A stretch of DNA of 64,000 nt from Antedon bifida (taxonomy: Eukaryota > Echinodermata > Crinoidea > Comatulida > Antedonidae), in assembly GCA_963402885.1 (NCBI GenBank), contig OY727099.1, forward strand, positions 9,164,001 to 9,228,000, read 5' to 3'. Position 1 is the stretch's first letter. Every line of letters begins with the position of its first letter. The translations under genes and the position numbers were made by a program. The notes below the pieces were generated by a model. It made no database searches, had not been told where the DNA came from, and was given only the letters and a program-made list of their open reading frames with translations. Shown piece after piece: positions 41,601 through 53,100 of the stretch.

Positions 41601-44600
41601 ATTGGAGTTTATGAGAGGACATGTATGTGTGGGACTTGCTGGATTTACATCAATTGATCAGGGTCATTGAGCATTATTGGAATTACACAAATTAATGATT
41701 TCATCAGAGCTGGCAAATCTAGTTGATGAGTTTGAAAGCCAACATTTAAAGAGAGATGATATCCCGATTAATGAAGAATGCTGCAATTCGCACAAAGGTG
41801 TTTGTTGGCCATGGCATGATGAAATTGGACAGAAAATGTTTGAGGCATTGGTAAAAGTCTTGTAGAAGGCAAACTGTCTATATACAGTAGTAGAAAACGA
41901 AGGAAGGTCAACTTACTGTATCGCATTCAAGATTAGAATATTTCATTGAAGGACTTTAGCAGAGTTAGTTGTCATTTAACTGAAGAAGTGTATGAGATGT
42001 TTTAATATGAAGAAGTGTACTGTCAGTACTATAGACCTCCGACCTGATGGTCAACATTTTGTGTTAATCACCATGTTGTTGTCATAAGCATATCATTTTG
42101 TGTATTTCAATCTAATTTTATTTAACTTACACACGTTTTAATAAGAAATTTAACCCATTTTTTAAAAATTTGTTGTGTTAATCACCAATGTTGTTGTCGT
42201 AGGCCTATCATTTTATGTGATTTCAATCAACGTCATAACTTGCACATGTTTTAATAAGAAATTTAATCCATTTTTTTAAAAATGGCGGCCATTTTGAAAT
42301 TCAAAATGTCAGAATACTAATAAATATAGGTTTATAATAATTCTTATATAGCAGAGAACCCATATGAACTTAAAATATTATTCATAATGGGTGTTAATTT
42401 GTCCAATATGGTACATTTATTGGATATTTTACGTATTGGCGGCCATCTTGGATTTGACACCCTTAAGCTTTTTTAAAAAAATGGCAACATATTTTTTTCA
42501 TTACTTTACATCCTAAAGACACTAAATCAGCTGGAATTTTGCTTTTAACAAAAAAATGACACGAAATTACATAGTGGCCTACATTAATAAGCAATCTCAA
42601 ATTATATATAACATCTCACATATGTAGAAATAATGCCAATATGTTTTCCGGTTCCGTGGGTACCTGTGGATATACTACCAGCCACTGTTATATCGGACAC
42701 AGAGCCTTGTCTGTGGAGAAAACAAATAATTATAAAATGCTAGTGATAGAGATAATTTCTTAGGAAAAACGTTGTATGCCTTACAAATCTGAGTTATTTT
42801 TATGATTATGACTTAGGCCTAATGAAAATAATTTTGTTGAAAATCATTTTTTGTGATAATGATTTTGACTTACGTTGACAAAGCCATGTTGTACTTGGGT
42901 AAAACATCTTCATTCAATGTCTTAATCGTGATTCCAGCTTCAACTTTGATTTGACAATTCTCTTCATCAACCTAAATATTGAAAACCTCGCAAAGTTTTG
43001 ATCTAAATTTAAGGCACTTTTAATAAGGGGAGCTCCGAGGTTAAAATCATATTTATATTCATACCGTAACAGAGGGCCTATGAAGAAGTCTTGTAGACAA
43101 CAAAAAGAGGGGGATTATTTCATGTTGCTCATTCTGCTTTTCCGCTTAATATAATTAATATCAATATTGCTGCAAAAGCTTATATTTTACAATAAAAAAT
43201 ATATGTTAAAACCCGGATTTACACTTTAAAATAAGTAAGTGGGTTTTATTCCATGTCACAATTTTATTACATACATTTTTTATGTTGATATAAAGTTTGC
43301 GGTACACCACGTGTATTAGTTCTGAAAAGAACTGTTGAGTTTCTCACTCTTGAGGACGATCAAAGCATATTGATCGAAACGTCGAGAAAATCCGACAGTT
43401 CTTTTCAGAACTAATAGCCTACATGTGGTGTACCGCAAACTTTATATTAACATTTTATTTCGTCATGCAAACCTTCAAACAATATAATACATTTTTTACA
43501 TATTATATTTAATAATTGTTTAGTAGTTTACAAATTGTATTTATATTATTTCTATTAAGTTATAAATTGGTAAAAACAGACTTACTTTAAGTATGTTAGT
43601 AAACTTGTCAAGGTTGACTAGGTACTCGTTGGTGCATGCAATGTCAGATGGCGAATGACCTTTGCCACATACTCTGACCTTTTTGCCATTTTTCTTTGCT
43701 TGTTCCAATATCTTATAGATAAGTTACGGTACTTATTTAGATTATAAAATACTTTTATTTATTGAGTATAGAACTTAGTGGTTTAAAAATCATTAGGCGC
43801 AGGAGCCCCGGATAGCGTTACGTTTGAAAACCCCAAAAAGTGAGGTTTTCAACCATTAGCGGCATGACTGATGTGAGTGATTAATGTGTTTTACGGACGG
43901 TTTCAAGGACTATCCTACCAGTGGGCTGTTCACTGGTCAAATGATTGACACTTTGTATCACCGTTTGTAACTGGAGCTGTGACGACCTTTGTAACTGGAG
44001 CTGTGACGACCTTGCAAGAATACTAGGCCAGAATTTTTTATTGAAAAGTGCCTTATTATTAACATGGAGATGGAAACAAATTTGTCTATCTTTCTTTCTA
44101 AAATAAATGGTCACTACAGTTTCAAACTAGGCTTAGTCCACCAATTAATTAAGAATTGAAACCTAAATTAAAATTGTTGGTATTCTTTGGCCTTTGTTTG
44201 ATTAATTACATCTTCATGCCATGTTTTTTTTTCTAATGATTTGGCGATACGCTCCTATTAGGCCTACTAGCAGAGGGTTCGATGAGTTTTGAAAAGTTAT
44301 GGAAATGTGGTCTAACATATAGCAATTCAGTTTTTAAGGCCCTTCTTCCATGTCCGAGCCTTTGGAAATATTAAAAAGTTATATTAATATAATATTCTGT
44401 GTTTTCATGTTTTAAGAAATTGTATATCATTTCAGATGTTTCGCGCTGCGTTTTTATTTGTTTCGCGCTTCGTCTTGTTGGCAAAAGTAACTCTTGACTT
44501 CCGCTCGAGCTTTCTCCGTACATACCGATACTTATTATGATTATTCATTTCATTTTTTGTACATTATTAAAAAATAGCATACAGAACCCCATACGGAACA

Positions 44601-47600
44601 TACCCTGCTCTGAGAAAACACTTGTGGGCGATTCTCCGAATACGGCATGATGGAATAGCTTTTGGAGTAAATCGAAACGTCGAGCAACTCAACAGTTCTT
44701 TTCAGAACTAATAGGCCTATACGTGGTGTACCGCAAACTTATATCAACAAATATGTAACTTGTTTAGCACGTTTAAAATGGATAGCAAAACATATTCAAA
44801 ATAAAAAACCTGAATTATTTCAAACAGACAGCACATTAGTTCAAACGGATAGCACATAGATAGCACAATCAAATGGATATAACTGTACTGTACATTCTAT
44901 GCGGATTATCGGGTAGCACATTCTTTCAAATGGATAGCACATTCTTTCAAATGGACAGCACATTCTTTCAAATGGATAGCACATTATTTCAAATGGATAG
45001 CACATTGGGTAGCACAATCAAATGGATATAGTACTGTACATTATTCTATAAGGATTATCGGGTAGCACATTCTTTCAAATGGATAGCACATTATTTCAAA
45101 TGGATAGCACATTGGGTAGCACAATCAAATGGATATAGTACTGTACATTATTCTATAAGGATTATCGGGTAGCACATTCTTTCAAATGGATAGCACATTA
45201 TTTCAAATGGATAGCACATTAGGTAGCACAATCAAATGGATATAATTGTACTGTACATTATTCTTTACGGATTATCGGGTAGCACATTCTTTCAAATGGA
45301 TAGCACATTATTTCAAATGGATAGCATGGATTGGGTAGCACAATCAAATTGAGCACATTGGGTAACACATTGCATCAAATGGGAGCCTACTGTACAGTTA
45401 TTCTATTGAATTGAATTGAATTGAAATATATATTTATACTGGGTAACCTCTTCAGTCAAAGACTGGTCTCCCAGAGGGCCCAGTTATGATCAGTGGCTGT
45501 GATGTACTAATACACCGGGGTAACCCCCTACTCGTCTCGAAAGATGTACTAGGTTCTTTAAAGTGCACACAAGCTAGATGTGTATTCTATTATCGGGTGT
45601 AGTACATTAAAATTGAGAGGACATAAGATGGACACCATAATTTATTATTAAGGAGCGAAACAGCCAATCCTTACTGAAGGGACACTCCTATAAAGGGGAC
45701 ATTAAGGGGACGGGGAACATTTAAGCTCAGTGCCAATGTTCACTCAATATTTTTTCCATCACAAAATAACAAAAAACACGAAATAATTATATCCATTTAT
45801 CGTTATTAAATAAAAATGGATATCATAATAATTAAGATACTTTGTCTGTCTTGAAAGTTTTCATTGGTGAAACGTTGCCTGCTACATTTTAAATTTCCGA
45901 GTCCAGATCAGTATTGGTATTGGTTTTTTTCTGCGAAACCTCTATGAAGAGGACAAGTTTTTTTAGGAAGTGTTCCAGGGGCAGTAGAACCCCTATTAAG
46001 GGGACACTTTCAGAAAAAAGGTTCTACTGTATTTTTAACGGAGGATATCACAAATCAAGTACGTGTTTCCAAGTACAGTACAGTGTTTAAAAAGAATTAT
46101 TTCATTTCAATCTTTTTTAAAACAGAAATAGGTCTGTTTTGAATGGTTTTTGTTTTTTATTTGTTCTTTTCCCGTGTGTTACTTGGCAATACAGAGATAT
46201 ATTAGAAAGACAATTTTGGCGGGATTTGCATTGTCGCCCCTGAAACTTGTGACCTGAACTGAAGAATATGGTATGTTGTTAGTGCTGAATTCTGTAAATT
46301 TTGTGTCATATCAACTGAGAATTTGTATCATTTCTGTAGGCCCAACAGTAAACATCATCGTTTAGGGCCGCCAATATAATTGGCTATTTTTTCAATCACA
46401 TTGTCAGAAAATGAAATTCTTAATGAAATATTACGTGTAAAACCAAATATAAATATATGTGATGTGAATATAACAATGGAGAAACTTTCATGGAGAAATA
46501 ACTTACTTATTTATAACTAACAATGTTTAGAAAATGATATCATCTAAGTGATGTTTTACATATAACGTTTAACTTTTTTTTTTATTCTCCATACATTCAA
46601 TTCTTTTAATATAGTTCTTGTATAACACCATATCAAGTAGTACAGTAGTAGAAATTATTGTAGGGTTTTCTTATTATTCAGTCAATTCAGTGTTTCTATA
46701 CAGAAAAGAGTAGTCAGTGGCCTTAACATCAATTAATTGTATAATTTGCACCCAAGGTCGAATAGCAAGAAACTAAGGTCCAGTTACATTGTTGTTCATT
46801 GGTCAATAGGAAATGAACAGCACACTTATGGGTGGTGACAAAGTTTAGTTATTGATAAATTGTCCTTGGGAAAAACACATTAGTTGGGCTGACCATGGGC
46901 TGACAGAGTTAACGACTTCGTAACGCTATCCGGGGCTCCTGCGCCTAATGATGTAGATCAAACAAACATTGTTATTTGGTTGTAGGAGGAAAGGGAAGTT
47001 TTTAGCGAGACGCTTTTTAGTTTTTGCTTAATATGTTATTATGGTAATTCACATTTTAAAGATAGACTTTTACTTAATAAAATAGTTAAACAAGGCAGTA
47101 GAATAGTAGGCTCTGAACAAATTCAACCTGAAGTTTTATATAAGGAATTAGTAATTAAACAAATGAAAATTATTTTAAAAGATCACGCTCACCCTCTGCA
47201 CTATAAATTTAACAAGTCAACGTAGTGACCGACTGCTTCAAAGAAAAATTAAAACAAATAGATACGATATGGCAATTCATTCGTCCCTGCTGCAATATCT
47301 TTTATCTTTTATTCTTAGAAGTTTTGCACATCATTTTTCTAATTTAAGATTATTTTCCCTATAAAATATCATATTCATTAATATGATTTTTATGTTTTTG
47401 ATAACATAGAACTTAGTGGTTTAAAAATGTAGGCCTAATCAAACAAACATTGTTATTTTGTAAGAGGAGAGGAAAGATAGATGTACACGATCTTCCCTCA
47501 AACTTACGAAAACAAAATTATATTATTATTATTATTTACATTTTTGATTTGTAATGGATCGAACTGAAATTAGCGATAAATTATTATCTTTTTTCCCCAG

Positions 47601-48011
47601 AAGTTTCGCACATCATTTTTCTAATTTAAGATTATTTTCCCTATAAAATATCATATTCATTAATGCGATTTTTATGTTTTTGATAATAATGTAATACTAA
47701 AAACATAAATTTAAGAGCGTGCCTGGCCTATAGTACGATATGTAGGTTAGTTATTTATACATACCAATTTAATATCTTCCACACAACTCGGTTGAAAATA
47801 TAGTTCAGGCTCGCAAGAGAAAGTGTTGGCCCAATTTCTAAAAATTGTTCCGGATATTCCTTCCTGGAATATAAAACGGACAGAATGAAAACAAAAACTA
47901 AACAAAAAACAAACATTCAAAATTATTAATAATAAATAATAATTGTCTATATGATATTAATAATCAAAATCAACTTACTGTCATGACTGTGTGTTTATTA
48001 ATGATGGTCAT
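35642..48011 (-). CDS. GULO: L-gulonolactone oxidase (last step of ascorbate synthesis)
   Basis: Eleven exons in transcript order: 47979-48011, 47765-47863, 43586-43711, 42874-42971, 42620-42710, 38346-38531, 37571-37755, 36849-36995, 36517-36681, 35970-36060, 35642-35788. Phases agree at every junction, giving 455 residues against about 440 in vertebrate GULO. The enzyme oxidises L-gulono-1,4-lactone with O2 to an ascorbate precursor at the ER membrane. The VAO-type FAD domain has [12 protein letters not shown] (the His binds FAD covalently in this family) and [18 protein letters not shown]. The C-terminal domain has [28 protein letters not shown] and the HWAK signature. The first exon (11 codons, donor GTAAGT) is the least certain. 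A minus-strand AATAAA lies about 55 bases past the stop. Confidence 0.93.
36283..36470. repeat. G-rich minisatellite in a GULO intron
   Basis: Degenerate repeats of GGTTGGG, GGCCTGGGTG and GAATGTAGCCTG fill this stretch, far richer in G than its surroundings. No coding meaning on either strand. Confidence 0.7.
37270..37495 (+). mobile_element. Candidate tRNA-derived SINE
   Basis: GTGGCTTGGTGGTTATGATG fits a pol III A box and its usual spacing. The 3' part (GTCCCTAATGATCAGCAATT and beyond) resembles the conserved tails of LINE-mobilised SINEs. No clear B box remains. It lies in a GULO intron. Confidence 0.45.
39050..42583. mobile_element. 3.5-kb element with long imperfect TIRs in a GULO intron
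   Basis: The left end (TGTAGGCTGGTATGT, then TTTTTTGTTAAAAGCAAA and AAATATGTTGCCATTTTTT, then AAGATGGCCGCC) is mirrored at the right end in the same order on the other strand (42583 back to about 42430). The arms are about 170 bases with substitutions. The interior holds a decayed coding region (40536-41862). It fills most of the intron between exons 42620-42710 and 38346-38531. Confidence 0.7.
40536..41862 (+). pseudogene. Decayed coding region of unknown family inside the 3.5-kb TIR element
   Basis: Several frames keep protein-like stretches in one direction: [20 protein letters not shown] near 41000, [17 protein letters not shown] near 41440, and [18 protein letters not shown] followed by [17 protein letters not shown] (41700-41862). 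They are separated by stops and shifts. The position within TIRs makes a transposase or a captured gene possible, but I do not recognise the family. Confidence 0.4.
43288..43450. repeat. Palindrome with hammerhead-like core
   Basis: AAAGTTTGCGGTACACCACGTG and the adjoining AGTTCTGAAAAGAACT are inverted after a spacer holding TTGAGGACGATC...GATCGAAACGTCGAG. A related arm lies at 44655-44755 and a decayed one at 33350-33440. The core resembles hammerhead motifs known from Penelope-like elements. Confidence 0.6.
44800..45400. repeat. Nested minisatellite, AAATGGATAGCACATT units
   Basis: Units of 20-22 bases (TTTCAAATGGATAGCACA) are organised in higher-order repeats of about 107-110 bases marked by GGATTATCGGGTAGCACA (near 45052, 45159 and 45269). 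It sits inside the 3.16-kb TIR element. Confidence 0.88.
45405..46900. other. Repeat-derived filler inside the 3.16-kb element
   Basis: Contains GAATTGAATTGAATTGAA, a dispersed-repeat-like segment (ACTAGGTTCTTTAAAGTGCAC near 45548) and GGGGACA-type repeats near 45690 and 46000. No gene seen. Confidence 0.45.
47290..47700. repeat. Local duplication between GULO exons 2 and 3
   Basis: The stretch CACATCATTTTTCTAATTTA followed by AGATTATTTTCCCTATAAAA occurs at about 47327 and again at about 47610, with the same downstream sequence for about 90 bases. The empty site for the 3.16-kb element lies between them. Confidence 0.75.
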
Positions 48012-48646
48012 TCAAGTTTTTGGACGAAATCACTTTATAATAGGGGAGTTTGATATTTGAGGACAATTTAACAATATACTGTATATACTGCATACCGTAT
48101 GCTTAATGACCAATGTATGTTATTGTCTCGCTTTATAGTTTGTTATAAATACATAAGTATTATAATAATGCTCCGATTTAGAGTTTCTAACAATACAGAT
48201 TATAAATAAAAAAACCAATAACAATACATTTAACGTCGCGTTATTGATTAGATTTGGTTAACGTCATTTTTTGCAGCATGTGAGGCGAGATGGACAGTCC
48301 ATTAAAGTATTTATATATTGTAGCGATTGTTATTGAAATAAAGTGCTTAATTCGTTGAAAACTACCCATTATGCGACAATTAAAATCAGCTTTAAGCCTG
48401 GTTTTACCAGTACAAAATAAACTAATAATTGTATCAAATACAAATAAACAATACTTAAATCTAATCTTAACTTAAGATCAGACAAGTAGTAGTAATAATA
48501 TAAAAAATGTATTTAAAAAAAATTACACAGTTACGCTACAGGACAACACAAACACAACACCATGACAAACGTAAAGGGTATTAAATACATGTACTATCAT
48601 ATTATTTGCAGGAAGTTAGAAAAAAAAGTTAAATGAAAAAGTATAA

Positions 48647-49290
48647 TTAATGCGATCTGTATTGTGATAAAAGGAATTGTTTATAATTGGATTTGAGTGT
48701 ATTTAAGTTATTAGTATTTAGTAAGGATTGACTTAAATTAATCCATATTAGAGGACCATGGTATCTGATAGAATTCCGGACTGTGTTATGGGTTCAATTT
48801 ATTGTGGCGTAATTGTTGGCGTTTCTTGTATTGTAGTTGTGAAATTCATTATTTTTGATGAAGAAATGTTTGAAAATATTTGTGAAGTTGATTGTTTGAA
48901 TATCTGTGCATAAGTATGGCGATTTGTAATTTATTAATATCGAAGATGTTTAGGGTATTAAGTTTAAAGAAAAGAAATATCCGAGACCCAAAAACGAAGT
49001 TTCAGTAATTGTATTCAATTTGTTAAACAATGGTTTGAAGGGGAGTATGTTTATTCAAATATGGATCAAATAAGTTCGTTTTAGATTATAAATGAAGAAC
49101 CTGTTTTTCAGGTCTCTTTTGTGCCATATGTTGCCTTAATCATGTGTTTAATTTAATTACCGTGTTGTTGATAATTCTACGGTATCTGAAATGTCATTGA
49201 TTATGGAATAAGTTATTGTATTCAGCTGTTATGGCCTATATTGAACACAGTGGTGAGTGTTTAATGATATTGGCGATATGATATAATAAC
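48647..49290 (-). mobile_element. LINE 3' remnant
   Basis: The minus strand encodes, with shifts, NEFHNYNTRNANNYAT, then NSIRYHGPLIWINLSQSL and FLLSQYRSH before a stop at about 48648. This is the conserved C-terminal order of LINE ORF2 proteins of the CR1/jockey/RTE kind. It sits between the 5' ends of GULO and CYB5R4. Confidence 0.7.
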
Positions 49291-49379
49291 GCTTGGTATT
49301 ATTTAGATCTGTGTGATCTCTCCCCCTCCTATAATATGATAAAGTTGAATAGAGCTATAGAGGGCGACATATTTATTTT

Positions 49380-49483
49380 CCTCCTCTGCTGCCGCCAGGC
49401 CTCTGCTGCTGTTGTTCTCTCTCTGTTTACATTTCTCGTCCAAATATTCTGACCGAAAACATCAACAAAACACCATCAGCACC
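49380..49483 (+). promoter_or_regulatory. Candidate CYB5R4 non-coding first exon and promoter
   Basis: A GC-richer stretch (CTGCTGCCGCCAGGCCTCTG) leads to a strong donor (CACC then GTAAGTATT at 49483). The next acceptor lies one base before the CYB5R4 ATG. The exact start of transcription is not visible. Confidence 0.4.
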
Positions 49484-49554
49484 GTAAGTATTTCTATATG
49501 ATATTTAATGGTAAATTAGGTATGAGTACACATACAATATAATAAATAGTGCTT

Positions 49555-49780
49555 CTACTAGGCCCTAGGCTAGTATGTAGTAGCAGCACTAGCTAGGCCT
49601 AGGCTAGGTAGTAGTAGGATAGGACAGGTCTAGCTAGTAGGGCCTAGCCTAGGCCTAGCCGCTATTAACGGCCTTCCTTGCCAGCAGGGAACTCAAAGTA
49701 TAGGCCTAGCATATATGCTAAGCCCAACTAGCTAAATAGGCTTAGCCTACCTAGGCCTAGTAGTAGGTAGGCATAGGCCT
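49555..49780. repeat. TAGGCCTA-rich tract in first CYB5R4 intron
   Basis: Dense variants of CTAGGCCTAGGC, as in the first TMED intron. Confidence 0.8.
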
Positions 49781-50121
49781 CACCATATCTCGGTTAGCTC
49801 TATTATTATTACCAAAAAAAAAAAAACAAAGAACAGAGAACTGGCAGTGGAGGCCTCTCTACTCTCTAGTAGTAGTATGCTAGAGTCTACTCTATATAGG
49901 CCTACATATACTAAACAAAGGAGGTATATTTTTAAATACTACAGTTTATAGTCCTTATCCGAGAAGACTCGTTCTACCATGCCAGAACCAAGGAGCGAGT
50001 GAGCAATGGCAATCAATAGAAAATTTAAAATACATACAAAGTATGTTAGACATACTGGTTATTAAAATTATAGTGACATTATAGAAAATTATTTTACTGT
50101 ATAGTAACGTTTCTTCTCAGG

Positions 50122-53100
50122 ATGGCCAGTCTTAACAGTCTCTCAGTGCCACAGTTTCCAGCTCGCGACTCTCCACAAAGACTTGGAGGTAAAGTCGCAG
50201 AACCAGGTCGAGCTAAAGTACCATTAAAACCAGGTAGATCTCTTATGGACTGGGTTCGACTGGGACAAAAATCAGGGCCTGCATTAAATGGTTTGAGAGG
50301 GAACCAAATGCCAGTTGTTACGACGGAAGAGCTAGCGAAGCATAACAAAAGAGATGATGCTTGGACTGTACTTAGAGGTATGTTAAGTGGTTATTTTTGT
50401 CATTTTTTAACTACTTTTTACAAAAGAGTAGCTACATGCCCTGTGTTTGCCATAGCTACAGTAACAACACCAGAAGAAGGTGCCTGGATGTAAAACTTAC
50501 TATATTAAGTATAAACCCTTGTCTACTCTATTCAAAACCTTGTTTAGATAAGACTGTTTAACTAGTATAGTATTACCATCAGGTAAACATCAAATATGAA
50601 AGGTATTTCAATATGTTCTACTGTTTGTGAAAAGAACTTAAGGACTCAAAGTTTAATAATTTATTTATTTTAGGGCATGTTTACAACATTACCCCGTACA
50701 TGGAGTACCATCCAGGAGGCGCTGATGAGCTACTCAAGGCTGCAGGAATTGATGGAACTGATCTATTTAATAATGTATGTAAATTCTTTCTTTAATGTTT
50801 AATTTTGTATGTACAGTATACTCTATGTATTTTATTTATAATATCTATCCCAATCCCTCCAATCAGGTAAATGAAGAATATGACCTAGCACCTAAACATT
50901 CTTTTATTTTTTCAGATACATCAATGGGTCAATTTTGAATCCATGTTATCCTGGTGTTACATTGGCAGCCTTAAAAACTCATTCTCTGTTCCTACAAAGG
51001 GTAATTGATGATGTGCCCATATGGACATGATGATGTCATATCACTACCATATTTGAGCATATCACTACCATATTTTGGCACACTTTTTTTGTCTTAACTA
51101 GTTTGATAGTGTAGACAGAGCTTTAGACCTATTATAAAATAAAAGTGTGTAAAGCCTCAACATGTTTGAAGGGTTAACTGTCTGAGCTTTTGTTTAAGCA
51201 TTATCTATGCTTTATGATAGTATAAAATACATAGGATAAATGAAACTACAGTATATAGTTTGTATGTTAACTGGTTTCTGTTTAAATTACAAGATATGTC
51301 CTAATACTGAACATTCTCTTGTTTCTTACCAGCTCCCCCAAAGTCCAAACCCAAAGTGTTAACATCATCAAGTTCAGGTATGTTTTAGAATTCATTTCCC
51401 CATTTCTACTCCTAGTTAATTTTAATGTATAATAATTATGTAAATTTGCAAATTTAATAAACCCACTACTTCCACAAAATGTATTGTTTTTTGGTATGAT
51501 GAATGTATTTTAATTTGTTTTAATTTTAGAACCGAAACAACAAGAGATTGAGAAGTATGAAGGAAAACCAAGAGCAAGGTATAGTTGTCAATATGTATTT
51601 TATTTCTTTTTTATTGAGAAACATCTTTTATTTTAAACAATATGGTACAGAGCAGTGGCCGTATGCACCAATCACACTTAAAACTCTATCTACACTATCA
51701 AACTTTATGTGACAAAAAAAGTATTTCCCTTAAATTGTATTCACTTAGATAGGAGATTTTCTTAATTTTAAGGGTGTTTCCCTTAGCCTAAGTGTCAATA
51801 GTGAATATGCTCATAGGCATTTCTTTATTAATAATAATTTCCAGTTATATAGTGCCATTCCAACGATCATTGATTATGGCAATGTGGAGTTAGATGTTAT
51901 ACTATTTAACTACATGCTTCTCCCCTAAGAATCATGTCAGTACTGCCAATTCTAGTGCTTTCTCATTATTGTATTAGTTATTTTTTAAATTAATCACTTG
52001 GTTTTCTTATGCATTCTTATTCAGGTATGATTGGTACCAAAACGCTAGCAGTGTCATCATTACAGTTTATGCCAAATGTCAGGTAAGACTCACTGGCAAC
52101 ATAACAACAGTTTTACAATATGATTCAATTCAATTTAAAGATGTATTGTCCCCCAAAAACATGAAAAATGAAGATTAATTAAATCAGACTTTGAATAGGT
52201 TATTTTGTAGTTTTAATCAAGTGAATCACTTCCGTAAAAAAAAAACCGGAAAAAATAATGTTTTCACTTATAAAATAACATGAAAAATGGTTAAATTCAA
52301 CCAAAAATCCATTGGCTGGCAGCCAATTTGACCATTTTTTGCTTTAAATTTCAGTTTTTTCAGGTAAATAATTTTTTTTTCGATCCAATTTTTGGTCGAA
52401 GTCAATAACTATTATGTGGCATTAAAATGGCATATTCAACAACAAAAATTGAAAAAAAATATTTTTCAGGGCGACAATACATCTTTAACTAAACATTTAT
52501 TCTTTCAATTGAAAAAGATGATAATACAAAAAATGAAGGTTAGCAATGAACTGATAGAAACTGACTTTTATTTGAAAAGGCAAAAGCCAAAAAATAAACA
52601 ACAGTTAGAACAGGATGACTTTAATCTTTTTTTGCTAAAATGACAATACTATTTTTCTGAGCATCATTTCGTTTACTACTTGTAGATGTTGACACCAAAT
52701 TGCATAATAATTGATAAGACTTCTCAAGACTTTAAAGCCAAAGTTTACCTTGACGATCATATATATTCCTTACACCTTGGTGAGTTATGGATTTTCTTTG
52801 TAGAAAAAACTTTTAAAATGCATTATATTCAATTGTTAAATAATCAGCATGAGTGGGAAGACACAAGTTCAATACCCGTCAGTCATTGTTTTTGATAACA
52901 TTTAATAAACATTACCTTATTGATACTTTATGTCAACATTGTTTTAAATGTTGTGCTTTATTTTGCTAGTAAATGATTGATTAAACCTTTTTTTTCCATT
53001 ATTTGTGTTTTTTGTGTGTAATTATTATCTTTTTTTTTCTATAGAACTTAATCAACCAGTTACATCAGATTACAAAAGTAAGTCAATTTAGATTATATTT

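Larger units (their letters stand above)
43791..46950. mobile_element. 3.16-kb non-autonomous element with perfect 32-bp TIRs
   Basis: CATTAGGCGCAGGAGCCCCG and 12 further bases (43791-43822) are perfectly inverted at 46919-46950. The flanks GAACTTAGTGGTTTAAAAAT and ATGTAG...ATCAAACAAACATTG also occur joined without the element at 47406-47450. The insertion is therefore confirmed by an empty paralogous site, with AT as the only candidate duplication. The interior holds a satellite array (44800-45400) and remnants of other repeats but no transposase. It lies in the second-largest GULO intron. Confidence 0.88.

Noticed and set aside
42661..42664. Possible donor GTACCC ending a GULO exon at 42664
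   Set aside because: Reading on gives [15 protein letters not shown], conserved in the family, and a better donor at 42620 in the right phase.
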